A stretch of DNA of 64,000 nucleotides from Comamonadaceae bacterium 2PF (GTDB lineage: Bacteria > Pseudomonadota > Gammaproteobacteria > Burkholderiales > Burkholderiaceae_C): contig SCMV01000008.1 of the NCBI GenBank assembly GCA_005502875.1, positions 1 to 64,000 on the forward strand, read 5' to 3'. Positions within the stretch are counted from its first letter, which is position 1. Each line of letters starts with the position of its first letter. The notes below the pieces were generated by a model. That model saw only the letters and a list, made by a program, of their open reading frames with translations. It ran no database searches and was not told the DNA's origin. Made by a program: the position numbers and the translations under genes. Positions 34,404 to 43,694 of this stretch are shown here, one piece after another.

Positions 34404-35348
34404 TCACAGGCCAGCCAGCTTCAGGCGACTGGCTTGTTGCTGGTAGAACGCCACGGGGCTCGGGGCGTTCTTGCCGATGGTGCCCAGCACCTGGTTGACC
34501 TCGTCGAGGTGGTTCCAGGCGTAGTTGTCCTTGAGGACCTTGCCCCAGCGGCTGGAGCAGCGGCTGACCAGGCCATCGTTTTCTTCGGTGCCGAAGTACG
34601 AGGCGGTGCCAGCCAGGATCAGGTCGGAGATGTCCCAGCCGTTGGTCTTGACGGCGGTGCCCGAGGCCGAGTACCAGCGGATGCTGTTGCCGGCCACGCT
34701 GGCCACTTCGGGGCCTTCGCCACAAGGGGTGGTGGGTGCACCGGCCGGGAACTTGGCGTTGAACGCGGCCGAGCCTTCGGTCGACAGCGAGGACAGGGCG
34801 GCCTGCAGGTTGGTGCTGTCGGTGGTCTTGTTGCCGGTCAGCCAGGAGATCAGCTTCAGGCCGCTGGTGGCCAGGCTGTCCAGGGTGCTGCCTTCGGAGA
34901 AGGTCGGGGCCAGGTCATCGGCCACTTTGGAGCCGAAGTGCGTACCAGCCATCGTGGTGATGGACGCGACCATGCCGGGCACGGTGCCAGCGGCGTAGCG
35001 GACGGTTGGGCCGCCATGGCTGTGGCCGATCAGGTTGAACTTCTTGACGCCGTCCTTGGCGGCCCACTGCTTCATCTGCTGGATGAGCTCTTCGCCGCGG
35101 AATTCGGTGGTCTGCGAGGGGTTGACCGAGGCCACGTAGACGGTGGCGCCTTCCTTGCGCAGGTTGCCGGGGATGTCGTAGAAGTAGTTGACGGCGCCGA
35201 GGATGTTGTCAAAACCGATGAAGCCGTGGACCAGCACGATGGGGTGCTTGGTCTTGGCCGTGGTGCCTGCGTGGGCGGCGGGGGCGACGAAGGCGGCGCC
35301 CGCCACAGCGGCGACGCAAACGGCCTTGAGAGCGAACTTGGAAATCAT
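34404..35348 (-). CDS. Secreted triacylglycerol lipase 2 (family I, foldase-dependent)
   Basis: This 314-aa paralogue of lipase 1 has a signal peptide ending AHA (residue 27), the VLVHGFIGF oxyanion region, Ser110 in GHSHGG, Asp258 (ENDGLVS), His280 (WNHLDEVN) and the Cys209/Cys264 pair. Long blocks such as FDNILGAVNYFY and ASVNPSQTTEFRGEELIQQM are identical to lipase 1; most changes cluster at residues 148-215, near the lid region. AGGAG precedes ATG 35348. It lies 161 bp upstream of lipase 1; no terminator is obvious between them, so one transcript may carry both lipases. Confidence 0.92.
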   Translation of the reverse strand: MISKFALKAVCVAAVAGAAFVAPAAHAGTTAKTKHPIVLVHGFIGFDNILGAVNYFYDIPGNLRKEGATVYVASVNPSQTTEFRGEELIQQMKQWAAKDGVKKFNLIGHSHGGPTVRYAAGTVPGMVASITTMAGTHFGSKVADDLAPTFSEGSTLDSLATSGLKLISWLTGNKTTDSTNLQAALSSLSTEGSAAFNAKFPAGAPTTPCGEGPEVASVAGNSIRWYSASGTAVKTNGWDISDLILAGTASYFGTEENDGLVSRCSSRWGKVLKDNYAWNHLDEVNQVLGTIGKNAPSPVAFYQQQASRLKLAGL

Positions 35349-35662
35349 GCTGAACTCCTGTGATGCCTGCGGTTTGGCAGGTGGTTGGACGGGCTGCGGG
35401 GCAGACAGGGTCAGTATCCAAACAACGAAATCCGTTAAATCACGGGCATACCCTCGGCAAGGGGAAAGCACTCTCCCCATGGTGGGTTAGCGGTCGATCG
35501 ACGCAGAAAAGCGCCGATCCCCCTGGTTCACGGGGGGGGGTCGACCAACGCGCGCTTGCCGCATCAGGAAGGATTCGCGACGCACGCAGAACCAACGCAC
35601 CCGAAATTCGGTGTGCGGTTGCATCAGATCACCTGATCGGGGTAGCCAGCAGGGGGAGGTGC
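35349..35662. other. Gene-free region between rsmI and the lipase genes
   Basis: No gene is supported here. It should hold the lipase promoter on the minus strand; a GGATAC element (about 35422-35417) with TGATTT 17 bp further upstream is only a weak candidate. A run of nine G (35532-35540), next to a CCCCC tract, lies in the middle. Confidence 0.55.
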
Positions 35663-36583
35663 TCAATCGGCGGCGTCACGCGCCTGACGAAGGCGCAAGG
35701 CATCGTCATAGAGCGCCTTGCGCGGCAAGCCGAGCACGTCGGCCACCAGCGCCGCGGCTTGCTTGACCGGCGCGTGGGCCACCAGCTCGGCCAGCAGCGC
35801 CTCGACTGGTGGCGAGATGCCGGCCACCTCGTGCGACGCGGGCCGCGCGTGCACCACCAGCACGAACTCACCCCGCAGGCGGTTGGCGTCGGCCTTCAAC
35901 CAGCCAGCCAGCTCGCCCACCGGCAGGGTGGCGATGTTCTCGAACTGCTTGCTGAGTTCCCTGCACAGCGTGACGCGGCCTTCGGGCAGCACCTCGTTGA
36001 GTTCGGCAGCCAGGGACTCGATGCGGTGCGGCGCTTCGAACAGCACGGTGCTGTGGGCCTGCCCCAGCACCTCTCGCAGGCGGCTGACGCGGGCCGCGCC
36101 CTTGGCAGGCAGGAAGCCCTCGAACAGGAACCCATGCGCGGCCGCGTCCCCCGAGGCGCTGAGCGCCGTGGTGACGCTGCTCGGGCCAGGCAGGGGCACG
36201 GTCGGCAAACCTGCCGCCTGCGCGGCGGCCACCAGGTGCGCCCCCGGATCGGAGATGGCAGGCGTGCCGGCATCGCTGACGTAGGCGATGCGCTCGCCAG
36301 CTTGAAGGCGGCTCACCACCTGGCTGGCCACCGCCTGCTCGTTGTGCTGATGCAAGGCGATCAGCGGCTTGTCCAGCCCCAGGTGGCGCAGCAGGCCACC
36401 GCTGACGCGGGTGTCCTCGCAGGCCACGGCGTCGACCAGGGCCAGCACGTGCACGGCCCGCAGGCTCAGGTCGGCCAGGTTGCCGATCGGCGTGGGCACG
36501 AGGTAGAGCGTGCCTTTGGGATACTGCTGGCTGCCGGCCACCTGTTGTGCCGCCTGGAGCAGCAAATTGACATCGAGGGTCAC
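35663..36583 (-). CDS. rsmI: 16S rRNA (cytidine1402-2'-O)-methyltransferase
   Basis: RsmI methylates the ribose of C1402 in the 16S decoding centre with S-adenosylmethionine. The 306-aa protein has the tetrapyrrole-methylase-like fold: GTLYLVPTPIGNLADLSLRA, EDTRVSGGLLRHLG, AYVSDAGTPAISDPGAHLV and VPLPGPSSVTTALSASG, followed by FLFEGFLPAKGAARVSRLRE and TVLFEAPHRIESLAAEL. It is divergent from yraN, with which its 5' end overlaps. Confidence 0.95.
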   Translation of the reverse strand: MTLDVNLLLQAAQQVAGSQQYPKGTLYLVPTPIGNLADLSLRAVHVLALVDAVACEDTRVSGGLLRHLGLDKPLIALHQHNEQAVASQVVSRLQAGERIAYVSDAGTPAISDPGAHLVAAAQAAGLPTVPLPGPSSVTTALSASGDAAAHGFLFEGFLPAKGAARVSRLREVLGQAHSTVLFEAPHRIESLAAELNEVLPEGRVTLCRELSKQFENIATLPVGELAGWLKADANRLRGEFVLVVHARPASHEVAGISPPVEALLAELVAHAPVKQAAALVADVLGLPRKALYDDALRLRQARDAAD

Positions 36584-36944
36584 GACAAAATCCCGGGGCG
36601 ATGAGGGGGAGGAACGCGCCCTGCTCTACCTGCAGCAGCAAGGCCTGGCGTTGGTGGAGCGCAATTATCGGGTCGCGCGGGGTCCCGGCGCACGTGGCGC
36701 CGAGGTGGACCTCATCATGCGCGATCGCGACGGCACCTTGGTGTTCGTGGAGGTGCGCCAGCGCGCGGATGGCGATCACGGCGGCGCGGCGGCTTCGGTC
36801 ACACGGGGCAAGCAACGGCGCTGCATCCTCGGGGCGAAGTTCTACCTGCAACAGTTGAGCGTTTGGCCACCTTGCCGCTTTGATGTGGTGGCGATCGACG
36901 GTCATGAGCTGACGTGGTTGCCTGCGGCGTTCGACGCCAGTTGA
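36567..36944 (+). CDS. YraN-family endonuclease-like protein
   Basis: YraN proteins have a restriction-endonuclease-like fold and unknown cellular role. This 125-aa version has RGDEGEERALLYLQQQGLAL, VERNYRVA, the catalytic-type core GAEVDLIMRDRDGTLVFVEV (Glu, Asp and Glu-x-Arg), and the closing FDVVAIDG. The GEIDLI of other family members reads GAEVDLI here. I chose TTG 36567, because GGAG lies seven bases before it and the family begins TxxRG within ten residues; ATG 36510 adds Cys-rich sequence that is antisense rsmI. The chosen start overlaps the divergent rsmI by 17 bp. Confidence 0.82.
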   Translation: MTSRVTTKSRGDEGEERALLYLQQQGLALVERNYRVARGPGARGAEVDLIMRDRDGTLVFVEVRQRADGDHGGAAASVTRGKQRRCILGAKFYLQQLSVWPPCRFDVVAIDGHELTWLPAAFDAS

Positions 36945-37037
36945 TGGGCGTGGGGATGAGCTTGGGGGCACCGTCGTTTACTTGTGTTCACCTGCTGATC
37001 GCGGGTTGACCCGGCCCCCTGGCTTATCATCGCCCGC

Positions 37038-37616
37038 ATGTCGGACACGTCCTATCAGTCTCCGCAGCTTCAGCAGCCCCTGCTGGAGACCGCTGACTGG
37101 CTCTACCAGTCCTCGGAGCGGCTGGCACAACAGCTCCATTACGCAGCCCAGGCCATCCTGCACACGATCACCACGGGTGGGCGGGTGCTGTGCGCCGGCG
37201 AAGGCGAGGCCGCCTGGCTGGCGCAGCAAGCGGCTCAGCTGCTGATCTGCGGCACCGGGCGCGATCGCCCGCCACTGGCTGCGCAGGCCTTGTCGCCTGC
37301 GGCCCACGCGGGCCAGCCCACGCTGACGCAGCAAGTGCGCGCGCTGGGGCACCCGGGTGACCTGTGGCTGGCCTTCTCGATGGAGCGCAACGAGGCCGAC
37401 CTGAAATCGGCCAGCGAAGCGGCCAGCGAGCAGGACATGACCCTGGTGGCTTTCACAGGCGAGGCCGCCAGCGTGCTGGGCCCCCTGCTTCGCGACACCG
37501 ATGTCTGGGTGCCACTGCCGGGCGCCCAACCCTCCACCCTTTTCGCCATCGGCTGGCTGGCCCTGCACGCGCTGTGTGCCACCGTCGACAACCAACTGCT
37601 GGGAGAGGCCGCCTGA
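37038..37616 (+). CDS. SIS-domain protein (DiaA/GmhA-like)
   Basis: This 192-aa protein has the sugar isomerase (SIS) fold of DiaA, which stimulates DnaA assembly at oriC, and of GmhA. Visible parts are LLETADWLYQSSERLAQQLH, TTGGRVLCAGEGEAAWLAQQ, the middle HPGDLWLAFSMERNEADLKS and MTLVAFTGEAASVLGPLL. The CGNGGSA-type loop reads CAGEGEA, and the catalytic residues of phosphoheptose isomerases are not evident, which suggests a binding rather than enzymatic role. Its place after yraN and before the BON protein is the same in many beta- and gammaproteobacteria. Confidence 0.85.
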   Translation: MSDTSYQSPQLQQPLLETADWLYQSSERLAQQLHYAAQAILHTITTGGRVLCAGEGEAAWLAQQAAQLLICGTGRDRPPLAAQALSPAAHAGQPTLTQQVRALGHPGDLWLAFSMERNEADLKSASEAASEQDMTLVAFTGEAASVLGPLLRDTDVWVPLPGAQPSTLFAIGWLALHALCATVDNQLLGEAA

Positions 37617-37649
37617 GGCCCCCTGACACCCTTGCCGGAGACACGCTCG

Positions 37650-38315
37650 ATGACCCGCCAACCTTCTCGCCACACCGCCCACCGACTGGCGCTGGCCGCT
37701 TTGGTGGCCGCCCTGGGTGCCACGACGCTGAGCGCTTGCGCACCGCTGATGCTCGGCGGGGCAGCCGCCAGCGCCTTCGTCGCCACCGACCGCCGCACCT
37801 CGGGCATGCAGGTCGAGGACCAGGGCATCCAGATCAAGGCCGGCAGCCGCCTGCGTGACGCGCTGGGCGGTCGCGGCCGGGTCAACGTCAACGCCTACAA
37901 CCGCACCGTGCTGCTGACCGGCGAGGTCGACTCCGACGCCGACCGCGCCGCAGCAGAGCAAGCCGCCGCCCGCGTGGAGAACGTCGTCAAGGTCATCAAC
38001 CAGTTGCAGGTGGGCCCGGCCGCCTCGCTGAGCACGCGCTCGAGCGACGTGCTGCTGGCTGGCAAGGTCCGCGCCACGCTGGTCGACGCACGCGACCTGA
38101 TGAGCAACGCTTTCGACATCGTGGTCGACCGGGGCGAGGTCTACCTGATGGGCCTGGTCACCGAGCGCGAAGCCAACCGGGCGGCCGAACTGACGGCCAG
38201 CATCCCCGGGGTCAAGAAGGTGGTCAAGGCGTTTGAGGTGATCACCGAGGACGAGTTGGCCAACAAGCTGCCGCGTCAGCCGGCGAACGGCAGTGGCGCC
38301 GCCCCGAGCAACTGA
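37650..38315 (+). CDS. BON-domain outer-membrane lipoprotein (DolP/YraP-like)
   Basis: This 221-aa lipoprotein has a signal peptide with lipobox LSAC (Cys30) and two BON domains, about residues 60-125 (RLRDALGGRGRVNVNAYNRT, VLLTGEVDS) and 140-205 (GKVRATLVDARDLMSNAFDI, YLMGLVTEREANRAAELTAS, GVKKVVKAFEVIT). DolP/YraP proteins bind anionic phospholipid and help keep the outer membrane intact. GGAG nine bases before ATG 37650 supports that start over TTG 37632. It follows the SIS gene by 33 bp, so the two are probably cotranscribed. Confidence 0.9.
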   Translation: MTRQPSRHTAHRLALAALVAALGATTLSACAPLMLGGAAASAFVATDRRTSGMQVEDQGIQIKAGSRLRDALGGRGRVNVNAYNRTVLLTGEVDSDADRAAAEQAAARVENVVKVINQLQVGPAASLSTRSSDVLLAGKVRATLVDARDLMSNAFDIVVDRGEVYLMGLVTEREANRAAELTASIPGVKKVVKAFEVITEDELANKLPRQPANGSGAAPSN

Positions 38316-38399
38316 GCCCACGGCGCCCGAGCCTCGATCTCGGGCGATGGCTGGCGATCCCCCGCGTTGGCGGGCCAGCCCTGCGTTGACACCGACGCG

Positions 38400-39308
38400 T
38401 CAGCGCAGCCGGCGGATCAGGCTGGAAGTGTCCTGCCGACCGCCCCCCATGGCCTGCACATCGGCGTAAAACTGATCGATCAAGGCGGTGGCGGGCACGC
38501 GCGCGCCCAGGCGGCGGGCCTCGTCGAGCACCAGGCCCAGGTCCTTGCGCATCCAGTCGACGGCGAAGCCGAAATCGAACTCATCGCGCACCATGGTCGG
38601 CCCACGGTTGACCATCTGCCAGCTGCTGGCCGCGCCCTGCGAGATGACCTCGAGCACGCGCGGCATGTCCAGCCCGGCCTTTTCGCCAAAGGCCAGGGCC
38701 TCGGCCAGGCCTTGCAGCAGCCCCCCCACGCAGACCTGGTTGACCATCTTGGCGAGCTGGCCTGAGCCGCTGTCGCCCAGGTGGGTCACGGCTCGCGCGA
38801 ACGCGGCGATGACCGGCTTGACCTGATCGAACGCCACCGGGGCGCCACCGCACATGACTGTGAGCACGCCATTGAGCGCACCGAGGTTGCCGCCCGAGAC
38901 GGGGGCATCGATGAAGGCCACGCCTTGCTGCGCGGCGAGCGCGGCGATCTCGCGGGCCACCTCGGCCGAGGTGGTGGTGTGGTCGACGATGACGGCACCC
39001 GGCTTGAGGCCGTGCAGCACCCCTTGTTCACCGCAGCAAACCTCGCGCAGGTCGTCGTCGTTGCCCACGCAGGTGAACACGATGTCGGCGCCTGGTCCAA
39101 TCGTCGCGGCTTCGAGCGGCGTGGCGGCGTGGCGGCCACCGTGCTCGGCCACCCAGGCCTGGGCCTTGGCGGTCGTGCGGTTGTAGACGGTGACGTCGTG
39201 GCCAGCACGCTGGAGGTGCGCGGCCATCGGCGCGCCCATGGTGCCCAGGCCGATGAAAGCCACGCGGCGGGCCTCGGTGGGCTCGTAGGTCTTGTCGGCC
39301 AAGGTCAT
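38400..39308 (-). CDS. NAD(P)-dependent beta-hydroxyacid dehydrogenase
   Basis: This 302-aa protein belongs to the 3-hydroxyisobutyrate dehydrogenase/tartronate semialdehyde reductase family. The Rossmann motif is VAFIGLGTMGAPMAAHLQRA (16-35); the substrate motif is IDAPVSGGNLGA; the catalytic lysine is in GSGQLAKMVNQVCVGG. The substrate cannot be told from sequence; tartronate semialdehyde or a similar 3-carbon acid is likely. ATG 39308 starts 10 bp past the pilU stop, so it may be transcribed with the pilT-pilU genes, although its role is unrelated. Confidence 0.88.
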   Translation of the reverse strand: MTLADKTYEPTEARRVAFIGLGTMGAPMAAHLQRAGHDVTVYNRTTAKAQAWVAEHGGRHAATPLEAATIGPGADIVFTCVGNDDDLREVCCGEQGVLHGLKPGAVIVDHTTTSAEVAREIAALAAQQGVAFIDAPVSGGNLGALNGVLTVMCGGAPVAFDQVKPVIAAFARAVTHLGDSGSGQLAKMVNQVCVGGLLQGLAEALAFGEKAGLDMPRVLEVISQGAASSWQMVNRGPTMVRDEFDFGFAVDWMRKDLGLVLDEARRLGARVPATALIDQFYADVQAMGGGRQDTSSLIRRLR

Positions 39309-39318
39309 CGCGCAGGCC

Positions 39319-40455
<1,137 letters not shown>

Positions 40456-40510
40456 GAGGTGTCTGCCTGTGGTGAGTTCTGGTGTGTGTTGGGTGGGGTG
40501 CGCCGGCGCT

Positions 40511-41158
40511 TCAGCCTGCTGTCAGCAAGGCGCCCAGTCGGGCGCTGAGCTGGCGCATGCGCAGCGACAGCCGCCGCGCGACCGAGGCCATCAGCGCCAT
40601 GCCCAGCCGAGGCTCTTCGATGGCGAGCTCGTCCAGGGCGCTGGCGGTGACCACGGCCAGCGAGACCCGGCTGAGCGTCACGCAGGATGCGAAGCGCGCG
40701 CCCGCGTCGAGCAGCGACATCTCGCCGAGCACATCGCCTTCGCGGGCCTCGGCCAGGCGGGCTCGGGCACCGGTGGGCTGCACGCGGTCCACGGCCACCA
40801 GGCCCTCGAGCACGATCAGGGCGTAGTCGCCTTTCTCGTCTTGCGCAATGAGCTCGCGCCCCGGCGGCACCGTGACGAAGTCGAGGTGTTCGAGCAGCTT
40901 GCGCTGGTCTTCGGTTGAGAGCGAAGCCATGAGGGCGTCCTGCCCCCAGGACTTGATCAACAGCTTGAGGCCGGTTTCGGGGTCGAGCCCGTGGGCCCCC
41001 ACAGCCAGGCCGCGGGCGTTCCAGGCGGAGGTGGAGCGGAAGTCTTCCGGCCGCTCCATGAACTGCGTGGCGAAGAAGCCTTCGTCGTCGGCTTCGGCCG
41101 GGGTGTCGGCACCCGGGTTGCGGGGGCCGCCGACAAAACGATCGAGGAAACGCTTCAT
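40511..41158 (-). CDS. Cyclic-nucleotide-binding-domain protein between pilT and pilU
   Basis: This 215-aa protein has a variable N-terminus and one cNMP-binding (CAP-type) domain at about residues 85-205: LEHLDFVTVPPGRELIAQDE, YALIVLEGLVAVDRV, the phosphate-binding-cassette-like DVLGEMSLLDAGARFASCVT, and a C-terminal helix. There is no DNA-binding domain, so it is probably a signalling or docking protein that reads cAMP or c-di-GMP for the pilus motors. The R of the canonical GE-x7-R-A cassette is replaced at the second position (GARFAS), leaving ligand type open. The stop of pilT lies one base upstream of its start. Confidence 0.85.
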   Translation of the reverse strand: MKRFLDRFVGGPRNPGADTPAEADDEGFFATQFMERPEDFRSTSAWNARGLAVGAHGLDPETGLKLLIKSWGQDALMASLSTEDQRKLLEHLDFVTVPPGRELIAQDEKGDYALIVLEGLVAVDRVQPTGARARLAEAREGDVLGEMSLLDAGARFASCVTLSRVSLAVVTASALDELAIEEPRLGMALMASVARRLSLRMRQLSARLGALLTAG

Positions 41159-41159
41159 G

Positions 41160-42203
41160 TCAGCCCGGGAAGTTCTCGGGGATCTTGGCCTTGGCGCGGG
41201 CCTCGGCGGGCGAGATCACGTTGCGGCGCACGAGGTCCGACAGGTTCTGGTCGAGCGTCTGCATGCCCATGGCATTGCCGGTCTGGATCGAGGAGTACAT
41301 CTGCGCGATCTTGTTTTCGCGGATCAGGTTTCGGATGGCGGGCGTGCCGATCATGATCTCGTGCGCCGCCACGCGGCCGTTGCCGTCCTTGGTCTTGCAC
41401 AAGGTCTGCGAGATGACGGCCTGCAGCGACTCCGACAGCATGGCGCGAACCATGTCTTTCTCGGCCGCGGGGAAGACGTCGACGATCCGGTCGATGGTTT
41501 TGGCGGCACTGGAGGTGTGCAGCGTGCCGAAGACCAAGTGGCCCGTTTCGGCGGCGGTCAGCGCCAGGCGGATGGTCTCCAGGTCACGCATTTCACCCAC
41601 CAGGATGGCGTCCGGGTCTTCGCGCAGCGCCGAGCGCAGGGCGTTGGCAAAGCTCAGGGTGTGCGGGCCGACTTCGCGCTGGTTGATCAGGCACTTCTTG
41701 GAGTCGTGCACGAACTCGATCGGGTCTTCTACCGTCAGGATGTGGCCGTACTCGGTTTCGTTGAGATGGTTGACCATGCCGGCCAGCGTGGTCGACTTGC
41801 CCGAGCCGGTGGGGCCGGTGACCAGCACCAGGCCGCGCGGCTTGAGGGCCAGGTCCTGGAACACCTTGGGCGCGTTGAGCTGCTCCAGCGTCAGGATCTT
41901 GGAAGGAATCGTCCGGAAGACGGCGCCGGCACCACGGTTCTGGTTGAAGGCGTTGACCCGGAAACGCGCCAGCCCCTGGATCTCGAACGAGAAGTCGCAC
42001 TCGAGCGTCTCCTCGTAGTGCTTGCGCTGCATGTCGTTCATGATGTCGTACACCATGTCGTGGACCTGCTTGTGGTCCAGCGCGTCAACGTTGATGCGGC
42101 GCACGTCTCCGTGCACGCGGATCATGGGCGGCAGACCCGCAGACAAGTGGAGGTCGGATGCCTTGTTCTTGACCGAGAACGCGAGCAGCTGGGTGATATC
42201 CAT
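41160..42203 (-). CDS. pilT: Type IV pilus retraction ATPase PilT
   Basis: PilT powers pilus retraction for twitching motility and DNA uptake. The 347-aa protein is full length: MDITQLLAFSVKNKASDLHL, Walker A GPTGSGKST (130-138), the Asp box HILTVEDPIEFVHDSKKCLI, Walker B DPDAILVGEMRDLETIRLAL and the His box TGHLVFGTLHTSSAAKTIDR. The AIRNLIRE motif (TPAIRNLIRENKIAQMYSSI) is intact. It is the first gene of the pilT-CNB-pilU unit and divergent from yggS, with a 38-bp shared upstream region. Confidence 0.97.
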   Translation of the reverse strand: MDITQLLAFSVKNKASDLHLSAGLPPMIRVHGDVRRINVDALDHKQVHDMVYDIMNDMQRKHYEETLECDFSFEIQGLARFRVNAFNQNRGAGAVFRTIPSKILTLEQLNAPKVFQDLALKPRGLVLVTGPTGSGKSTTLAGMVNHLNETEYGHILTVEDPIEFVHDSKKCLINQREVGPHTLSFANALRSALREDPDAILVGEMRDLETIRLALTAAETGHLVFGTLHTSSAAKTIDRIVDVFPAAEKDMVRAMLSESLQAVISQTLCKTKDGNGRVAAHEIMIGTPAIRNLIRENKIAQMYSSIQTGNAMGMQTLDQNLSDLVRRNVISPAEARAKAKIPENFPG

Positions 42204-42241
42204 GGATGATGCGGGTTTGATACGACGTGTGAAGAACCATT

Positions 42242-42928
42242 ATGGCGACGATCTCGGAGAAGCTACAACTCGTTCGGGGCAGGATTCACGCCGCTGTTTC
42301 CCAAACCGCACGCCCCGAGGGCTGTGTTGACCTGCTGGCGGTGAGCAAGACGTTTCCAGCGGTAACCGTGCGCGAGGCGGTGGCCGCGGGTCAGCACCGA
42401 TTTGGTGAGAACTACGTCCAGGAGGCGCTGGACAAGATGGCCGAGCTCGCCGACCTGCGCGAGCAGATCGAGTGGCACATGATCGGCCCCATCCAGAGCA
42501 ACAAGACCCGCGCCGTCGCCGAGCACTTCGACTGGGTGCACACGGTCGATCGCCTCAAGATCGCCCAGCGCCTGAGCGATCAACGGCCTGCGCACCTCCC
42601 ACCGCTGCAGGTCTGCATCCAGGTCAACACCAGCGGCGAGGACAGCAAAAGCGGCGTCGCACCCGACGAGGCCCTGGCGCTGGCCCGCGAGGTGGCCGCC
42701 CTGCCCCGCCTGACGCTGCGCGGGGTCATGGCCCTGCCCGCCCCCACCGCCGACCCCGCCGAGCAAAACCGCCAACTCGCGCAGGTGCGTGTCGCCTATG
42801 AGCGCCTGCGTTCTCAGGGTCTTCCCTTGGATACCTTGTCGATGGGCATGAGCGCCGACCTGGAAGCCGCCGTGGCGCAGGGCTCCACCATGGTGAGGGT
42901 GGGAACAGCCCTATTCGGACAACGTTGA
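42242..42928 (+). CDS. YggS-family PLP homeostasis protein
   Basis: This 228-aa PLP-binding protein of the YggS/PLPBP family buffers pyridoxal phosphate and affects amino-acid metabolism; it has no known catalytic reaction. The PLP lysine is in LLAVSKTFPAVTVREAVAAG, with GENYVQEALDKM, WHMIGPIQSNKTRAVAEHFD, VCIQVNTSGEDSKSGV and the phosphate-binding end LSMGMSADLEAAVAQGSTMV. It is often next to pilT in proteobacteria, as here. The start is ATG 42242. Confidence 0.95.
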   Translation: MATISEKLQLVRGRIHAAVSQTARPEGCVDLLAVSKTFPAVTVREAVAAGQHRFGENYVQEALDKMAELADLREQIEWHMIGPIQSNKTRAVAEHFDWVHTVDRLKIAQRLSDQRPAHLPPLQVCIQVNTSGEDSKSGVAPDEALALAREVAALPRLTLRGVMALPAPTADPAEQNRQLAQVRVAYERLRSQGLPLDTLSMGMSADLEAAVAQGSTMVRVGTALFGQR

Positions 42929-42965
42929 TGCCCACTTAAGATGGGCGATTGAAAAGAGACCCGTC

Positions 42966-43694
42966 ATGGACGCACCTGGCCCCTCCCATTACCTGCTGGT
43001 GGATGACCACAGCCTGATCCGCGAAGGCATGATGCAGGCCATCCGCAGCCTGGATCCCTCCGCGCGCTTTTCGCAGGCGAACTCGCTGGCGACCGCCCTG
43101 GCACGCATCGACGACAAGTCCGCCGAGCCCATCGACGTGGTCCTGCTGGACCTGGGCCTGCCCGACAGCCGCGGCATCGCCACGCTGCAGACGGTGCGCC
43201 AGGCCGCGCCCATGCAGCGCATCGGCATCATCACGGGCCACGCCGACGTGCAGATCGCGCTGGAGTGCATCCACCACGGCGCCTCGTGCTTCATCCCCAA
43301 GCTCGCCGAGATCGACGGCTTCACCAGCGCGCTGCAGGCCCTGGTCGAAGGCCGCCTGCATTTCCCTTCGGAGTTGCTCTCACCCAGCGAGGTGGACTTC
43401 CCGACGCCGGACGACGAAACCGCGCGCCGCACCATCCGCCTGACCCCGCGTCAAAAGGACGTGCTGGAGTGGCTGCTCAAGGGTTGCACCAACCTCGCCA
43501 TCGCATCGGCCCTGGGCATCAGCGCCGAGACCGTGAAGCTGCACGTCAGCGCCATCTTCCGCGCCTATGGCGTGCACAGCCGCACCCAGCTCGTGCTGCT
43601 GTGTTCACGCAGCCCGCAGGCCACCAGCCCCCTGCCCCTGCCTGATGCAGGCGGCGGCGGGCTCGACAGCGGCCCGAGGAAAGCCCTGGCGTGA
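42966..43694 (+). CDS. NarL-type response regulator
   Basis: The 242-aa protein has a receiver domain (residues 8-125) with the acidic pair in LVDDHSLIREG, the phospho-accepting Asp in VVLLDLGLPD, Thr in IITGH and Lys in FIPKLAE, and a LuxR/NarL-type HTH (150-215; LTPRQKDVLEWLLKGCTNLA, SAETVKLHVSAIFRAYGVHS). It ends with a Pro/Gly-rich tail. It overlaps the hybrid kinase gene by 4 bp (GTGA), its probable partner. Target genes are unknown. Confidence 0.92.
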   Translation: MDAPGPSHYLLVDDHSLIREGMMQAIRSLDPSARFSQANSLATALARIDDKSAEPIDVVLLDLGLPDSRGIATLQTVRQAAPMQRIGIITGHADVQIALECIHHGASCFIPKLAEIDGFTSALQALVEGRLHFPSELLSPSEVDFPTPDDETARRTIRLTPRQKDVLEWLLKGCTNLAIASALGISAETVKLHVSAIFRAYGVHSRTQLVLLCSRSPQATSPLPLPDAGGGGLDSGPRKALA

